Origin: Hyphomicrobiaceae bacterium
GTDB taxonomy: Bacteria > Pseudomonadota > Alphaproteobacteria > Rhizobiales > Hyphomicrobiaceae
Direction of reading: 5' to 3'
DNA length: 16,209 nucleotides
Assembly: GCA_025359005.1 (NCBI GenBank)
Contig: JANYHP010000366.1
Coordinates: forward strand, 1-16,209
Below, piece after piece: positions 7,274 to 14,587 of the stretch. The translations under genes were made by a program, and so were the position numbers. Position 1 is the first letter of the stretch. The number at the start of each line of letters is the position of its first letter. The notes beneath the pieces were generated by a model. The model was not told where the DNA came from and made no database searches. It saw only the letters and a program-made list of their open reading frames with translations.

Positions 7274-8517
7274 TGCAAGGGCTTTTCACGACGATCCGCT
7301 TGGCGCTCGATATCCTCACCATGCCGGTGAATGGCATCGCCTTCGCCGTCGGCACGATCCTCGGTTCGGTGCTGACGCCGCTCGCCGGCCGGTCGGGGCT
7401 GCACAGCGCCGTGCCGCTGGTGGTGGTGATGCCTATTGCATCGACGCTCGATCCCGCCACCGGTCTGATCCTGCTGGGCGCCATGTTGGCTGCCGGCCTT
7501 GCGACGACCGTCGGCGCAGGACAGTCGGGACACAGCCGCCGCGTGTTTGCGCTGCCCGTCATCGCCATGCTCGTCGCTGCAGCCCTCGTCGCCCTGAGTG
7601 AACCGCTGTCGGCCCTCATTCAGGGCCTGTCATCGACCGCAACTGTGGCGCTGTTGGCGCTCGCCGCGGCGTTGGCGGTGATCCGCGCGCACACGCTTTC
7701 GTTTGCGGCGTGGCGGCAGACAGCCCTGCTCCTGCCCGCCGGCGTCGCGCTGCAGCTGAGCCCTTTTGCGCTGCTCGACACCGCGAATCGCAGCCCCATG
7801 CCGCTGCTGCTGGGGCTGCTCGTTATCGGACCGGCGCTCGTCAGCCTCGTCTGGCCGGCGCGCCACGGCCGCACCTGGCCGACCAGCGGACCCGAGATGC
7901 GGTCCGGTGACGATCACGCCGACATGCCCCTATCGCTTCTCCCGGCCTTTCTCGCGGGCCTCCCCGTCACGCTGATTGCCGCGCTCATCGCCTTGACCCT
8001 GGGCGAAAGCGGGCTTCGCCTCGGCCCGCGGTTGATGACGCAACGGCCCAAGATCGTGCTGGGCCTGCTTGGCGCCGTCGTCGCCGCCAGCCTGCTCGTC
8101 GTCTCGGTCCGCTGGCTTGCCGCCCACGTCAGGCGACCGTCGTGGCGTCTGGGCCTCGCACCCGATCTCAGCGAACGCCTGATCGCGCTGCTGTTTGTCG
8201 TGCTGGCACTGGCCGCCACATGGAAAGCCGGAACCGACGCTGCAAGCCTGACGATGCTGGCCGCCACCGCCGCCACCAGCGCCATAGCACTGTATTTCAG
8301 CATCGATCTGGCGCCGCTGGTCCTCGGCCTCGTCATCGGCCATCTCATGCAGCCGGCGCTGGCGATAGCCAGCAAAGCCGCCGACGGGCATCCGGCTGCG
8401 GCCGTGCTCGAAGCCCCGCTGGCGCTGCTCCTGCCAAGTGTGGCGGCCATTGCCGCAGCACTTGCCTGGCCATGGCTGATCGGCCCTGTCCGTGCCAGAC
8501 TTACAGCCCCGCAATAA
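7273..8517 (+). CDS. Divergent TctA-like integral membrane protein
   Basis: The 414-residue product has about 10-12 hydrophobic segments. It resembles TctA, the large permease subunit of tripartite tricarboxylate transporters, from end to end. VGTILGSVLTPLAG (26-39) and MPIASTLDPATGLILLGAM (53-71) match the N-terminal block. LRLGPRLMTQRPKIVLGLLG matches the 'GP.L....P...WGL' block, and DLAPLVLGLVIGHLMQPALA matches the C-terminal 'aPlvlG.vlG..mE' block. It is shorter than the usual 500 or so residues. The PGLGP-like motif is degraded, and the EGVAAPESANNA-like and G(G)STTAI-like signatures are absent. No TctB or TctC gene is near, and its translation is coupled to the GIY-YIG gene. Transport activity is uncertain; family membership is inferred by eye. 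Confidence 0.7.
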   Translation: MQGLFTTIRLALDILTMPVNGIAFAVGTILGSVLTPLAGRSGLHSAVPLVVVMPIASTLDPATGLILLGAMLAAGLATTVGAGQSGHSRRVFALPVIAMLVAAALVALSEPLSALIQGLSSTATVALLALAAALAVIRAHTLSFAAWRQTALLLPAGVALQLSPFALLDTANRSPMPLLLGLLVIGPALVSLVWPARHGRTWPTSGPEMRSGDDHADMPLSLLPAFLAGLPVTLIAALIALTLGESGLRLGPRLMTQRPKIVLGLLGAVVAASLLVVSVRWLAAHVRRPSWRLGLAPDLSERLIALLFVVLALAATWKAGTDAASLTMLAATAATSAIALYFSIDLAPLVLGLVIGHLMQPALAIASKAADGHPAAAVLEAPLALLLPSVAAIAAALAWPWLIGPVRARLTAPQ

Positions 8518-8526
8518 AGCCAACCC

Positions 8527-9279
8527 ATGGTCCGCCGCGTGGCCCTCCGCGATTTCACATCCCAGCGCCTGTTTGTCGACCAGCCCTTGGCGGCCGAAAC
8601 CGAGCTGACGTGCACACCCGAGCAGGCCAGCTATCTGCGCACGGTGCTGCGTCTGCCCGACGGCTCGGCGCTGCTCGTCTTCAACGGCCGCGACGGGGAG
8701 TGGCGCGTGACGCTGCGGCATGCCGGCAAACGCGGTGTGACACTGCAGATGGCCACGCCGACGCGCCCGCAGGAGACCGGCCCCGACCTCTGGTATGTGT
8801 TCGCCCCGCTCAAACGCTCCCGTCTCGACTACATGGTGCAGAAGGCCGTCGAGATGGGCGCGAGCCGCCTCGTGCCCGTCTTGACACAGCACACCGTCGC
8901 TGAGCGCGTGAACCTCGATCGCATGCGCGCCAATGCCATAGAAGCGGCCGAACAATGCGGCATTCTCAGCATTCCCGCCTGCGAGGAGCCCGTAAAGCTT
9001 GCGGCAATTCTCGCATCCTGGCCGGCGGAGCGACGTCTCATCTTCTGCGACGAAGGCGCGGCGCTCGCCAATCCGATCGATGCCTTGAAAGCGCTGCCGC
9101 CGGGCCCGATGGCTGTTCTCATTGGACCCGAAGGCGGCTTTTCCGACCTCGAACGCGCGCAGATCGCAGCCAAGCCATTTGCGCACCCCATCAGCCTTGG
9201 CCCACGCATCATGCGTGCCGACACCGCCGCCGTCGCCGCTCTCGCCGTACTCAACGCAACCCTCGGCGACTGGCATTGA
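8527..9279 (+). CDS. rsmE: 16S rRNA (uracil-1498-N3)-methyltransferase RsmE
   Basis: RsmE methylates N3 of U1498 in 16S rRNA on the assembled 30S subunit, using SAM. The 250-residue product has the N-terminal PUA-like region (RLFVDQPL, YLRTVLRLPDGSALLVFNG) and the SPOUT knot domain. The latter shows LKRSRLDYMVQKAVEMGASR (98-117), VAERVNLDRM, the SAM-site VLIGPEGGFSDLE and the knot motif LGPRIMRADTAAVAAL near the C-terminus. The canonical form is LGPRILRTETA; the Ala-Asp variant is minor. Length is normal. It starts 9 bases after the TctA-like gene and lies 45 bases upstream of nadE, so it may be in one transcription unit with them. Two SPOUT enzymes (this and TrmD) occur in the window but are unrelated in target. 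Confidence 0.96.
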   Translation: MVRRVALRDFTSQRLFVDQPLAAETELTCTPEQASYLRTVLRLPDGSALLVFNGRDGEWRVTLRHAGKRGVTLQMATPTRPQETGPDLWYVFAPLKRSRLDYMVQKAVEMGASRLVPVLTQHTVAERVNLDRMRANAIEAAEQCGILSIPACEEPVKLAAILASWPAERRLIFCDEGAALANPIDALKALPPGPMAVLIGPEGGFSDLERAQIAAKPFAHPISLGPRIMRADTAAVAALAVLNATLGDWH

Positions 9280-9324
9280 CAGCGGAACGCGGCTCACCAA
9301 ACTGGCGCAAAGGATGAAAAACCC

Positions 9325-11103
9325 ATGAGCCAGATGACCGAGTCCCTGAAAATCGCGCTCGCGCAGTTGAACCCTACGGTCGGCGACATCGCCGGCAACG
9401 TCGCCAAACTACACGCCGCCCGCGACACGGCGCGAGACCTTGGTGCCGATCTTGTCGTGCTGCCGGAGTTGTTCCTCGCGGGCTATCCGCCGGAGGATCT
9501 GGTGCTGAAGCCCGCCTTCGCCGACGCCTGCCGGGCCGCCGCCGAAGCCTTTGCCCGCACAACATCCCTAGCCGGACCGGCGGTGCTGTTTGGCTGCATC
9601 TGGCCCGATAGCGCGGACGGCGTCCGCAAAGTCTACAACGCGGTCGTGCTGGCCGACGCCGGTCGCATCGTCGGCGTCCGCTACAAGGTCGACCTGCCCA
9701 ACTATGGCGTGTTCGACGAAAAGCGCGTGTTCTCCGCCGGCCCGCTGCCCGGCCCGTTGCTGTTCCGCGGCGTCAAGCTGGGCGTGCCGGTCTGCGAGGA
9801 CATCTGGCAGGACGAGGTGGTCGAGTGCCTCGCCGAATGCGGCGCTGAGATTCTGATCTCGCCGAACGGCTCGCCATTCGATTGGCCCAAGCCCGACCTG
9901 CGCATGAATGTGGCCGTCGCCCGCGTGAAAGAAAGCGGCCTGCCGCTGATCTATCTCAACCAGATCGGCGGCCAGGACGAACTGGTTTTCGACGGCGCGT
10001 CGTTCGTGCTCAACGCCGACCTGAGCCTGGCCGTGCAGATGCCCGCCTGGCGCGAGCACGTCACCCTGACCACTTGGTCGCGCGGCAAGGACGGCAAGGA
10101 CGGCAAGGGCGGCAAGGACGGCGGCTGGGCCTGCGCCATTGGCGAGCGTGCGGCACTCCCCGATCTCGACGCCGCCGCCTATCATGCCTGCGTGCTGGGA
10201 TTGCGCGACTACGTGACCAAGAACGGGTTCCCGAGCGTCGTGCTCGGCATGAGCGGCGGTGTCGACAGCGCGCTGGTCGCGGCCATGGCGGTCGATGCAC
10301 TCGGCGCCGACAAGGTTCATTGCGTGATGCTGCCCTATAAATTCACCTCATCCGACAGCCTCGACGATGCCGCGGCGTGCGCCCGCGCGCTCGGCTGCCG
10401 CTACGACAACATCGATATCGCGCCGGCCGTCGAAGGCATTTACGCGATGACCGGGCCGTTGTTTGCCGGCCGCCCACGCGACATCGCTGAAGAAAACGTG
10501 CAGAGCCGCGTGCGTGGCACCACCTTGATGGCGATCTCCAACAAGTTCGGCTCCATGCTGCTGACGACGGGCAACAAGAGCGAGATGAGCGTCGGCTATT
10601 GCACCATCTACGGCGACATGAACGGCGGCTTCAATCCGATCAAGGATCTTTACAAGCTGGAAGTCTATCGCCTCTGCCGCTGGCGCAATGCCCACACGCC
10701 GCATGACGGCAAAGGTCCAGCCGGCATCGTTATTCCCGAGCGCATCATCACCAAGGCGCCGACCGCCGAACTCCGCGAAAACCAGAAAGACCAGGACAGC
10801 CTGCCGCCCTACGAGGCGCTCGACGACATGCTGAAGTGCCTCGTCGAAGATGAGATGCCGCTCGGCCAAATCATCGCCCGCGGCCACGATCAGGCCACCG
10901 TCCAACGCATCGCGCGGCTGCTGAATGTCGCCGAATACAAGCGGCGGCAGGCGGCACCCGGCGTCAAAATTTCCGCCCGCAACTTCGGCCGCGACAGACG
11001 TTACCCGATCACCAACCTCTTCCGCGAGGACGTGGCGGGCTACACCGTCGATCCGAACTCCGCGCCAAAGCTCGCCACGGCCTCAGCAGAAGGCGTGGAA
11101 TAA
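9325..11103 (+). CDS. nadE: Glutamine-dependent NAD+ synthetase
   Basis: NadE makes NAD+ from nicotinic acid adenine dinucleotide, ATP and glutamine, the last step of NAD synthesis. The 592-residue product fuses a nitrilase-type glutaminase domain and a synthetase domain. The glutaminase triad is E48 (VLPELFLAGYPPEDL), K121 (RYKVDLPNYGVFDE) and C157 (GVPVCEDIWQDE). The synthetase ATP loop is SGGVDSAL (310-317), and later motifs include ENVQSRVRGTTLM, LLTTGNKSEMSVGYCT and KAPTAELRENQKDQDSLPPY. Between the domains, residues 254-267 form a GKD-type low-complexity stretch encoded by a 9-bp tandem repeat. Length is normal for the two-domain form, and free ammonia need not be the donor. An AAAGGA site lies about 10 bases before the ATG. 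Confidence 0.97.
   Translation: MSQMTESLKIALAQLNPTVGDIAGNVAKLHAARDTARDLGADLVVLPELFLAGYPPEDLVLKPAFADACRAAAEAFARTTSLAGPAVLFGCIWPDSADGVRKVYNAVVLADAGRIVGVRYKVDLPNYGVFDEKRVFSAGPLPGPLLFRGVKLGVPVCEDIWQDEVVECLAECGAEILISPNGSPFDWPKPDLRMNVAVARVKESGLPLIYLNQIGGQDELVFDGASFVLNADLSLAVQMPAWREHVTLTTWSRGKDGKDGKGGKDGGWACAIGERAALPDLDAAAYHACVLGLRDYVTKNGFPSVVLGMSGGVDSALVAAMAVDALGADKVHCVMLPYKFTSSDSLDDAAACARALGCRYDNIDIAPAVEGIYAMTGPLFAGRPRDIAEENVQSRVRGTTLMAISNKFGSMLLTTGNKSEMSVGYCTIYGDMNGGFNPIKDLYKLEVYRLCRWRNAHTPHDGKGPAGIVIPERIITKAPTAELRENQKDQDSLPPYEALDDMLKCLVEDEMPLGQIIARGHDQATVQRIARLLNVAEYKRRQAAPGVKISARNFGRDRRYPITNLFREDVAGYTVDPNSAPKLATASAEGVE
10084..10119 (+). repeat. Four-copy 9-bp tandem repeat within nadE
   Basis: Four consecutive units of GGCAAGGAC occupy this stretch; the third has one change (GGCAAGGGC). 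They are in frame and encode Gly-Lys-Asp three times and Gly-Lys-Gly once, in the linker between the glutaminase and synthetase domains. Copy-number change would keep the frame. Confidence 0.95.
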
Positions 11104-11300
11104 TCTCCAGGACCAAAGAACTTTAGCTCTGAACGTCCAACCTCGTATCGCAACTGCCGTGAAGGGACGTACGCACACACCGACGCCCCTTACTTTTGTT
11201 CGCCTCGAAATTGGAACCGACAGCAGACATCCGCGCCCTGGCATTGCTTGTGCAGGCTTATGCAGAGCGCACAGGTCCGCCATCTCTGCCTATCGCTCGG
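11104..11300. other. Convergent intergenic region without recognised features
   Basis: These 197 bases separate the ends of nadE (+) and the THUMP methyltransferase (-). Base composition around 11104-11220 is somewhat less GC-rich than the genes. I see no terminator with a T-run, no RNA gene and no recognisable gene fragment on either strand. Confidence 0.5.
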
Positions 11301-12416
11301 TCACGCCAACGGCCCGGTCTGGAACAGCGTCACGCGCAGCCCGCCGTGCGCGACCGGCGCTGTGGGGGGCTGGAACGGCAGGCCCGTCATCTCCGCCAGA
11401 AAAGTTTCCGTCGTCACGATGCCGACGCGCCAGCCGGTGAAGCGTTGCAGCAGGATTTGCCCCAAGGCGCGGTAGAGTGGAAACAGCGCCTTCTTATCGC
11501 TGATGCGCGTGCCATAGGGCGGGTTGGCCATCACGAGGCCCGGCGGACCCTCGGGCGCCACGATGTCGCTGATCGTGCAGTGTTTGAATTCTGTGAACTC
11601 GGCGACACCCGCGCGCTCGGCATTGGCGCGGCTCATGGTGATCGCGGCCGCGTCCCGGTCGCTGCCGTAGAAGCGGTGCTGCGGCGTGCGCGCACTTTTT
11701 ACCGCGCGCATGCGTTGCCATGCCTCTGCGTCGAAATTTGCGAATTGCTCGAATGCAAACCGCCGTGCGCGGCCGGGATTGAGCCCTGCCGCGATCTCCG
11801 CCGCCTCGATGACGAACGTGCCCGATCCGCACATCGGATCGACGACCGGCTCGCGCCCGTCGTAGCCGCATTGCCGCAGAAACAGCGACGCCATGGTCTC
11901 GCGCATCGGCGCCATGTTGACGGTCTGCTTGTAGCCGCGCTTGTGCAGCAGGTCACCCGACGTATCGACGCTGAAGGTGCACACATCGTGTTCGATCCGC
12001 GCCCGAACGAGCACCTCCGCGTCCAGCGATGCAGCCGCGCCCAGCACCGCTCGGATGGCGGTCTCGATCCGCTCGGCGGCAGCGTCGGAGTGGTAGATGC
12101 GCGACTTCTTGCACGTCACCTCCACCCGGAAGGGCACATCGGCGCGCAGAACCTCGGCCCACGCCACGCGCCGCGCCCGCAAATCGAGGTCGGCCAGATG
12201 CAGAACCTTAAACTCAGCCAGCCGCGCCAGCACGCGCCCGGCGCCACGCACCCAAAGGTTCGCGCGCCACACTTCCGGCCAACCGCCCTTGATCGTGACG
12301 CCACCCGGAACCGCTTTGACCTGCTTGAACCCCTTTGTGCGCACCTCCGCGCACAGCGCCGCCTCGAGCCCTGGGGCTGCGACCAGAAATATCTCGAATT
12401 GTCCGTCTCGGCTCAT
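11301..12416 (-). CDS. THUMP-domain class I SAM-dependent RNA methyltransferase (RlmL N-terminal type)
   Basis: The 371-residue product belongs to the COG0116 group of guanine-N2 RNA methyltransferases. Members include the N-terminal half of RlmKL, which modifies G2445 of 23S rRNA. An N-terminal ferredoxin-like part (FLVAAPGLEAALCAEV) leads to a THUMP domain at about 60-155 (VEVTCKKSRIYHSDAAAERI). The Rossmann methyltransferase domain follows, with RETMASLFLRQCGY, the SAM loop DPMCGSGTFVIEAA (from D193), the FYGSDRD acidic loop and the catalytic NPPYGTR (N298-Y301). The frame stays open upstream to 12800, but that part is antisense to a real plus-strand gene, so I chose the ATG at 12416 where homology begins. 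It is convergent with nadE and divergent from the universal stress gene. The exact substrate is uncertain, so no symbol is given. Confidence 0.9.
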   Translation of the reverse strand: MSRDGQFEIFLVAAPGLEAALCAEVRTKGFKQVKAVPGGVTIKGGWPEVWRANLWVRGAGRVLARLAEFKVLHLADLDLRARRVAWAEVLRADVPFRVEVTCKKSRIYHSDAAAERIETAIRAVLGAAASLDAEVLVRARIEHDVCTFSVDTSGDLLHKRGYKQTVNMAPMRETMASLFLRQCGYDGREPVVDPMCGSGTFVIEAAEIAAGLNPGRARRFAFEQFANFDAEAWQRMRAVKSARTPQHRFYGSDRDAAAITMSRANAERAGVAEFTEFKHCTISDIVAPEGPPGLVMANPPYGTRISDKKALFPLYRALGQILLQRFTGWRVGIVTTETFLAEMTGLPFQPPTAPVAHGGLRVTLFQTGPLA

Positions 12417-12540
12417 GGCGCCTGCATAGCGACAAGCGCGTCCGTCAGCGATAGCTTTTGTGCGGCGCCCCTTCCCCGATCGAGGCGACCTCCCACCCCA
12501 CGCTTGTCGGCGCCCAGCACTCGTGGCAACCTCACACCCA
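12417..12540. promoter_or_regulatory. Divergent control region with an 8-bp inverted repeat
   Basis: This 124-base gap must hold promoters for the THUMP methyltransferase (-) and the universal stress gene (+). GACAAGCG (12431-12438) is the exact reverse complement of CGCTTGTC (12501-12508), 62 bases apart. This could be a pair of half-sites or chance. No clear -35/-10 pair was identified. Confidence 0.3.
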
Positions 12541-13046
12541 TGACCGAACCCCTGAAACGCCGCTCCTTTGAGCCGGGCCACCACCGCAAGTTCCTCGTTG
12601 TCGCCGACGAGAGCCGCGAGGTCGAGAGCGCGCTGCTGTTTGCCGCCGGCCGTGCCCAGCGCTCGGGCGGGCAGATCAAGCTGCTGTACGTCGTCGAACC
12701 CGACGCCCAGTTCTGGGGCGGTGTCCGGCAGGTGCAGATCGACGAAGAGACGAACAAAGCCAAGGCATTGTTCCGCCTCTTTCGGCGAAAACTGACCCAC
12801 GAAGGCTTCGATGACGTGGTGTGCGAGGAAAGCATCGTCGAAGGCAAGCGCGTCGATATGATCGGCCAGGAGATCGAAAAGGACGAGGATATCGCTATTC
12901 TGGTGCTCGGTGCCGCAGTGGACGCAAAAGGCCCCGGCCCGCTGATTTCGGCGCTCGTGGCCGGCGCCACCGCTGGCAAGTTCCCCATTCCGATCACCAT
13001 CGTGCCGGGTGGCTTGTCAGTTGACGCCATCAAATCCATGACCTGA
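12541..13046 (+). CDS. Universal stress protein family protein
   Basis: The 168-residue product has one UspA-like alpha/beta domain: KFLVVADESREVESALLFAAGRAQ (about 17-40), IKLLYVVEPD, a central helix, then IAILVLGAAVDAKGPGPLISALV and the closing strand FPIPITIVPGGLS. These proteins are cytoplasmic and respond to stress or growth arrest. The nucleotide-binding pattern G-x2-G-x9-G(S/T) is not clearly present (LGAAVDAKGPGP), so this copy may belong to the non-ATP-binding branch. A universal stress gene near nfuA is, to my recollection, common in alphaproteobacteria. The start has no strong ribosome site. It is divergent from the THUMP methyltransferase gene, and a 229-base structured gap separates it from nfuA. 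Confidence 0.88.
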
Positions 13047-13101
13047 TCAACGCCATGACATGACTGAAAAAGGCGCCGCACGACAAATCCAGGCCCAGCC
13101 G

Positions 13102-13169
13102 GGGCAAGCTCCGGCATGGTGGAGCCGCAGGCCTGATCTGACAGGTTTGTGAACCACCCCGCCTTGCCC
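13102..13169 (+). promoter_or_regulatory. Possible structured RNA or cruciform-like element upstream of nfuA
   Basis: An outer 7-bp stem, GGGCAAG (13102-13108) with CTTGCCC (13163-13169), encloses two smaller hairpins: CTCC/GGAG (13109-13112 with 13121-13124) and GGTT/AACC (13144-13147 with 13152-13155). The three-way layout is tRNA-sized, but no T-loop signature is present. It may be a DNA- or RNA-level regulatory element; chance cannot be excluded. Confidence 0.3.
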
Positions 13170-13189
13170 GCAGGCCTCATCTAACCTAT
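13125..13189 (+). repeat. Imperfect direct repeat pair upstream of nfuA
   Basis: CCGCAGGCCT is repeated exactly at 13125-13134 and 13168-13177, 43 bases apart. The match extends over related flanks (GATCTGAC in the first copy, CATCTAAC in the second). Paired sites of this kind can bind a dimeric regulator; no known regulator consensus was identified. Confidence 0.45.
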
Positions 13190-13191
13190 GT
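13163..13191 (+). promoter_or_regulatory. Candidate sigma-70 promoter for nfuA
   Basis: CTTGCC (13163-13168) and CTATGT (13186-13191) are separated by 17 bases, close to the alphaproteobacterial CTTGAC-N17-CTATAT preference. Transcription would begin near 13198, giving a leader of about 78 bases. The second direct-repeat copy lies in the spacer, where a bound regulator would block polymerase. Confidence 0.35.
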
Positions 13192-13275
13192 CCCATACAA
13201 GAACAGGTACCATGGACGGCCAGTGCGGTCCCCCGGGTTGCCTGTGCTCATGCCCCCTGCGGGAACGAGGCGACC

Positions 13276-13830
13276 ATGTTCATCCAGACCGAAGCGACCC
13301 CCAATCCAGCCACCCTCAAGTTCATCCCCGGCAAGGATGTGCTCGGCGACGGTGCGGTCGATTTCCGAGCCCGCGATGAGGCCATGGCCTCTCCCCTGGC
13401 CGTGCGGATCTTCGACGTCGAGGGCGTCACCGGCGTCTTCCTGGGCGGCGACTTCATCTCGGTCACCAAAGGCGACGTCGAGTGGAGCCACATCAAGCCA
13501 GCTGTCCTCGGCGCCATCATGGAGCACTACCTGTCTGGCGCGCCGGTCATCGAGGGCGACGACACCCACGAGAACGCCCGCGGCATTTATGATGCAAAAG
13601 ACGAGGAAACCGTCACGACGATCAAGGAATTGCTGGAAACGCGCGTGCGCCCGGCCGTGGCACACGACGGTGGAGATATCGTTTTTCACAGCTTCCAGGA
13701 CGGCGTCGTCTCGCTGCACATGCGGGGTGCGTGCTCGGGTTGCCCCAGTTCCACCGCGACCCTGCGCAACGGCATCGAAAACCTCCTCAAACACTTCTGC
13801 CCGGAAGTGCAGGAAGTGCGCGCCGTCTGA
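13276..13830 (+). CDS. nfuA: Fe-S cluster carrier NfuA (NifU C-terminal family)
   Basis: NfuA accepts a [4Fe-4S] cluster and passes it to client enzymes in the cytoplasm. The 184-residue product has the Nfu N-terminal domain (MFIQTEATPNPATLKFIPG, residues 1-19, to about 90). The NifU-like C-terminal domain runs from about 112 to 180, with RPAVAHDGGDIVF and the cluster-binding C153-S-G-C156 in RGACSGCPSS. This is the usual alphaproteobacterial domain order. The ATG has a GAGG site 7 bases upstream. MiaB, encoded at the end of the window, is a [4Fe-4S] enzyme and a plausible client. Upstream lie a candidate promoter, direct repeats and a possible Cys-rich upstream frame, which suggest regulation. 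Confidence 0.96.
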   Translation: MFIQTEATPNPATLKFIPGKDVLGDGAVDFRARDEAMASPLAVRIFDVEGVTGVFLGGDFISVTKGDVEWSHIKPAVLGAIMEHYLSGAPVIEGDDTHENARGIYDAKDEETVTTIKELLETRVRPAVAHDGGDIVFHSFQDGVVSLHMRGACSGCPSSTATLRNGIENLLKHFCPEVQEVRAV

Positions 13831-13854
13831 CGCGGCTTGGCAACCGCTGCGCTT

Positions 13855-13886
13855 GAGCCGGCCCGCGCGCGTGCGTAGGTCGGCTC
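13855..13886 (+). terminator. Stem-loop after nfuA
   Basis: GAGCCGGCC (13855-13863) pairs with GGTCGGCTC (13878-13886), nine pairs including one wobble, with a 14-base loop, 25 bases after the nfuA stop. No T-run follows. A second stem, CGTAGG (13874-13879) with CCTACG (13901-13906), overlaps it by two bases, so both cannot form fully together. Confidence 0.35.
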
Positions 13887-13945
13887 TCCCAGGACATAAC
13901 CCTACGAACCCAACGCACCCAACAAAAACAGCCCGAGAACCCAGC

Positions 13946-14536
13946 ATGACGACTCGCCTCGATCCGGCCGCTATGAAGCAACTCTTTCTCGAAGCGCGCA
14001 CGCAGAACAAATGGCAGGCAAAGGATGTGTCCGACACGCTCCTGCATGAGTTGATCGACGTCATGAAAATGGCGCCTACCAGCGCCAACTGCTCGCCGGC
14101 GCGCATCATGTTCGTCAAAACGCCGGCGGCGAAGGAGCGTCTGAAGGCCTGCCTCGCTCCGGGCAATGTCGACAAGACGATGAGCGCACCTGTGTGCGCC
14201 ATCATTGGCCACGACATGCGCTTCTACGACCATCTGCCGAAGCTGTTCCCGCATACGGACGCCAAGGCCTGGTTCGTCGGCAAAGACGAGCACATCGGCA
14301 TGACCGCCTTCCGCAACGGCACCCTGCAGGGCGCCTACTTGATCTTGGCGGCGCGCGCCCTGGGGCTCGACACCGGCGCCATGTCCGGCTTCGATAATGC
14401 CAAAGTCGATGCCGCGTTCTTTGCCGACAGCACGATCAAGTCGAATTTTCTCTGCAATATCGGCTATGGCGACCCTGCCGGTGTGATGGCACGCTCGCCG
14501 CGCTTCACGTTCGACGAAATGGCGCAGATCGTCTAG
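13946..14536 (+). CDS. RutE-type nitroreductase (malonic semialdehyde reductase family)
   Basis: The 196-residue product matches E. coli RutE along its length. Shared blocks are LFLEARTQNKWQ, the FMN-site MAPTSANCSPARIMFV, APVCAIIGHDMRFYDHLPK, LFPHTDAKAWF, AFRNGTLQGAYLILAARALG, LDTGAMSGFD and SNFLCNIGYGD. RutE reduces malonic semialdehyde to 3-hydroxypropionate with NAD(P)H and FMN in uracil breakdown. No other rut gene is visible, so the role here could be a general aldehyde or nitro reduction. The start was chosen at the ATG where homology begins; the frame is open far upstream, but that part lies over nfuA in another frame. The ribosome site is weak. It sits between nfuA and tsaB, an unusual neighbour for either. 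Confidence 0.9.
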   Translation: MTTRLDPAAMKQLFLEARTQNKWQAKDVSDTLLHELIDVMKMAPTSANCSPARIMFVKTPAAKERLKACLAPGNVDKTMSAPVCAIIGHDMRFYDHLPKLFPHTDAKAWFVGKDEHIGMTAFRNGTLQGAYLILAARALGLDTGAMSGFDNAKVDAAFFADSTIKSNFLCNIGYGDPAGVMARSPRFTFDEMAQIV

Positions 14537-14587
14537 ATCTGAACGACGCGGTGGCACGCGCTCACACTATGGTCTGTGCGTGATGGC

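Noticed and set aside
7930..9300. A 456-codon minus-strand open frame opposite the TctA-like gene and rsmE
   Set aside because: Both plus-strand genes have family motifs. The minus frame is Gly/His/Arg/Gln-rich with no motif, typical of a shadow in GC-rich DNA.
12417..12800. N-terminal extension of the THUMP methyltransferase on the minus strand
   Set aside because: It is antisense to the universal stress gene and shows no family similarity; homology begins at the ATG at 12416.
11196..13046. A 616-codon plus-strand open frame running into the universal stress gene
   Set aside because: Its first 448 or so codons are antisense to the clear THUMP methyltransferase and have the Arg/His/Ala-rich composition of a GC-rich shadow frame. 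Only the part from 12541 has family similarity.
13102..13169. A possible tRNA or tRNA fragment upstream of nfuA
   Set aside because: The outer 7-bp stem, D-arm-like hairpin and length look tRNA-like, but no 5-bp anticodon stem with a 7-base loop and no GTTCRA T-loop are present.
13223..13945. Upstream extension of the RutE-type protein in the same frame
   Set aside because: The extension lies over nfuA in another frame and is Ser/Thr/Arg-rich without family resemblance. RutE homology starts at 13946.
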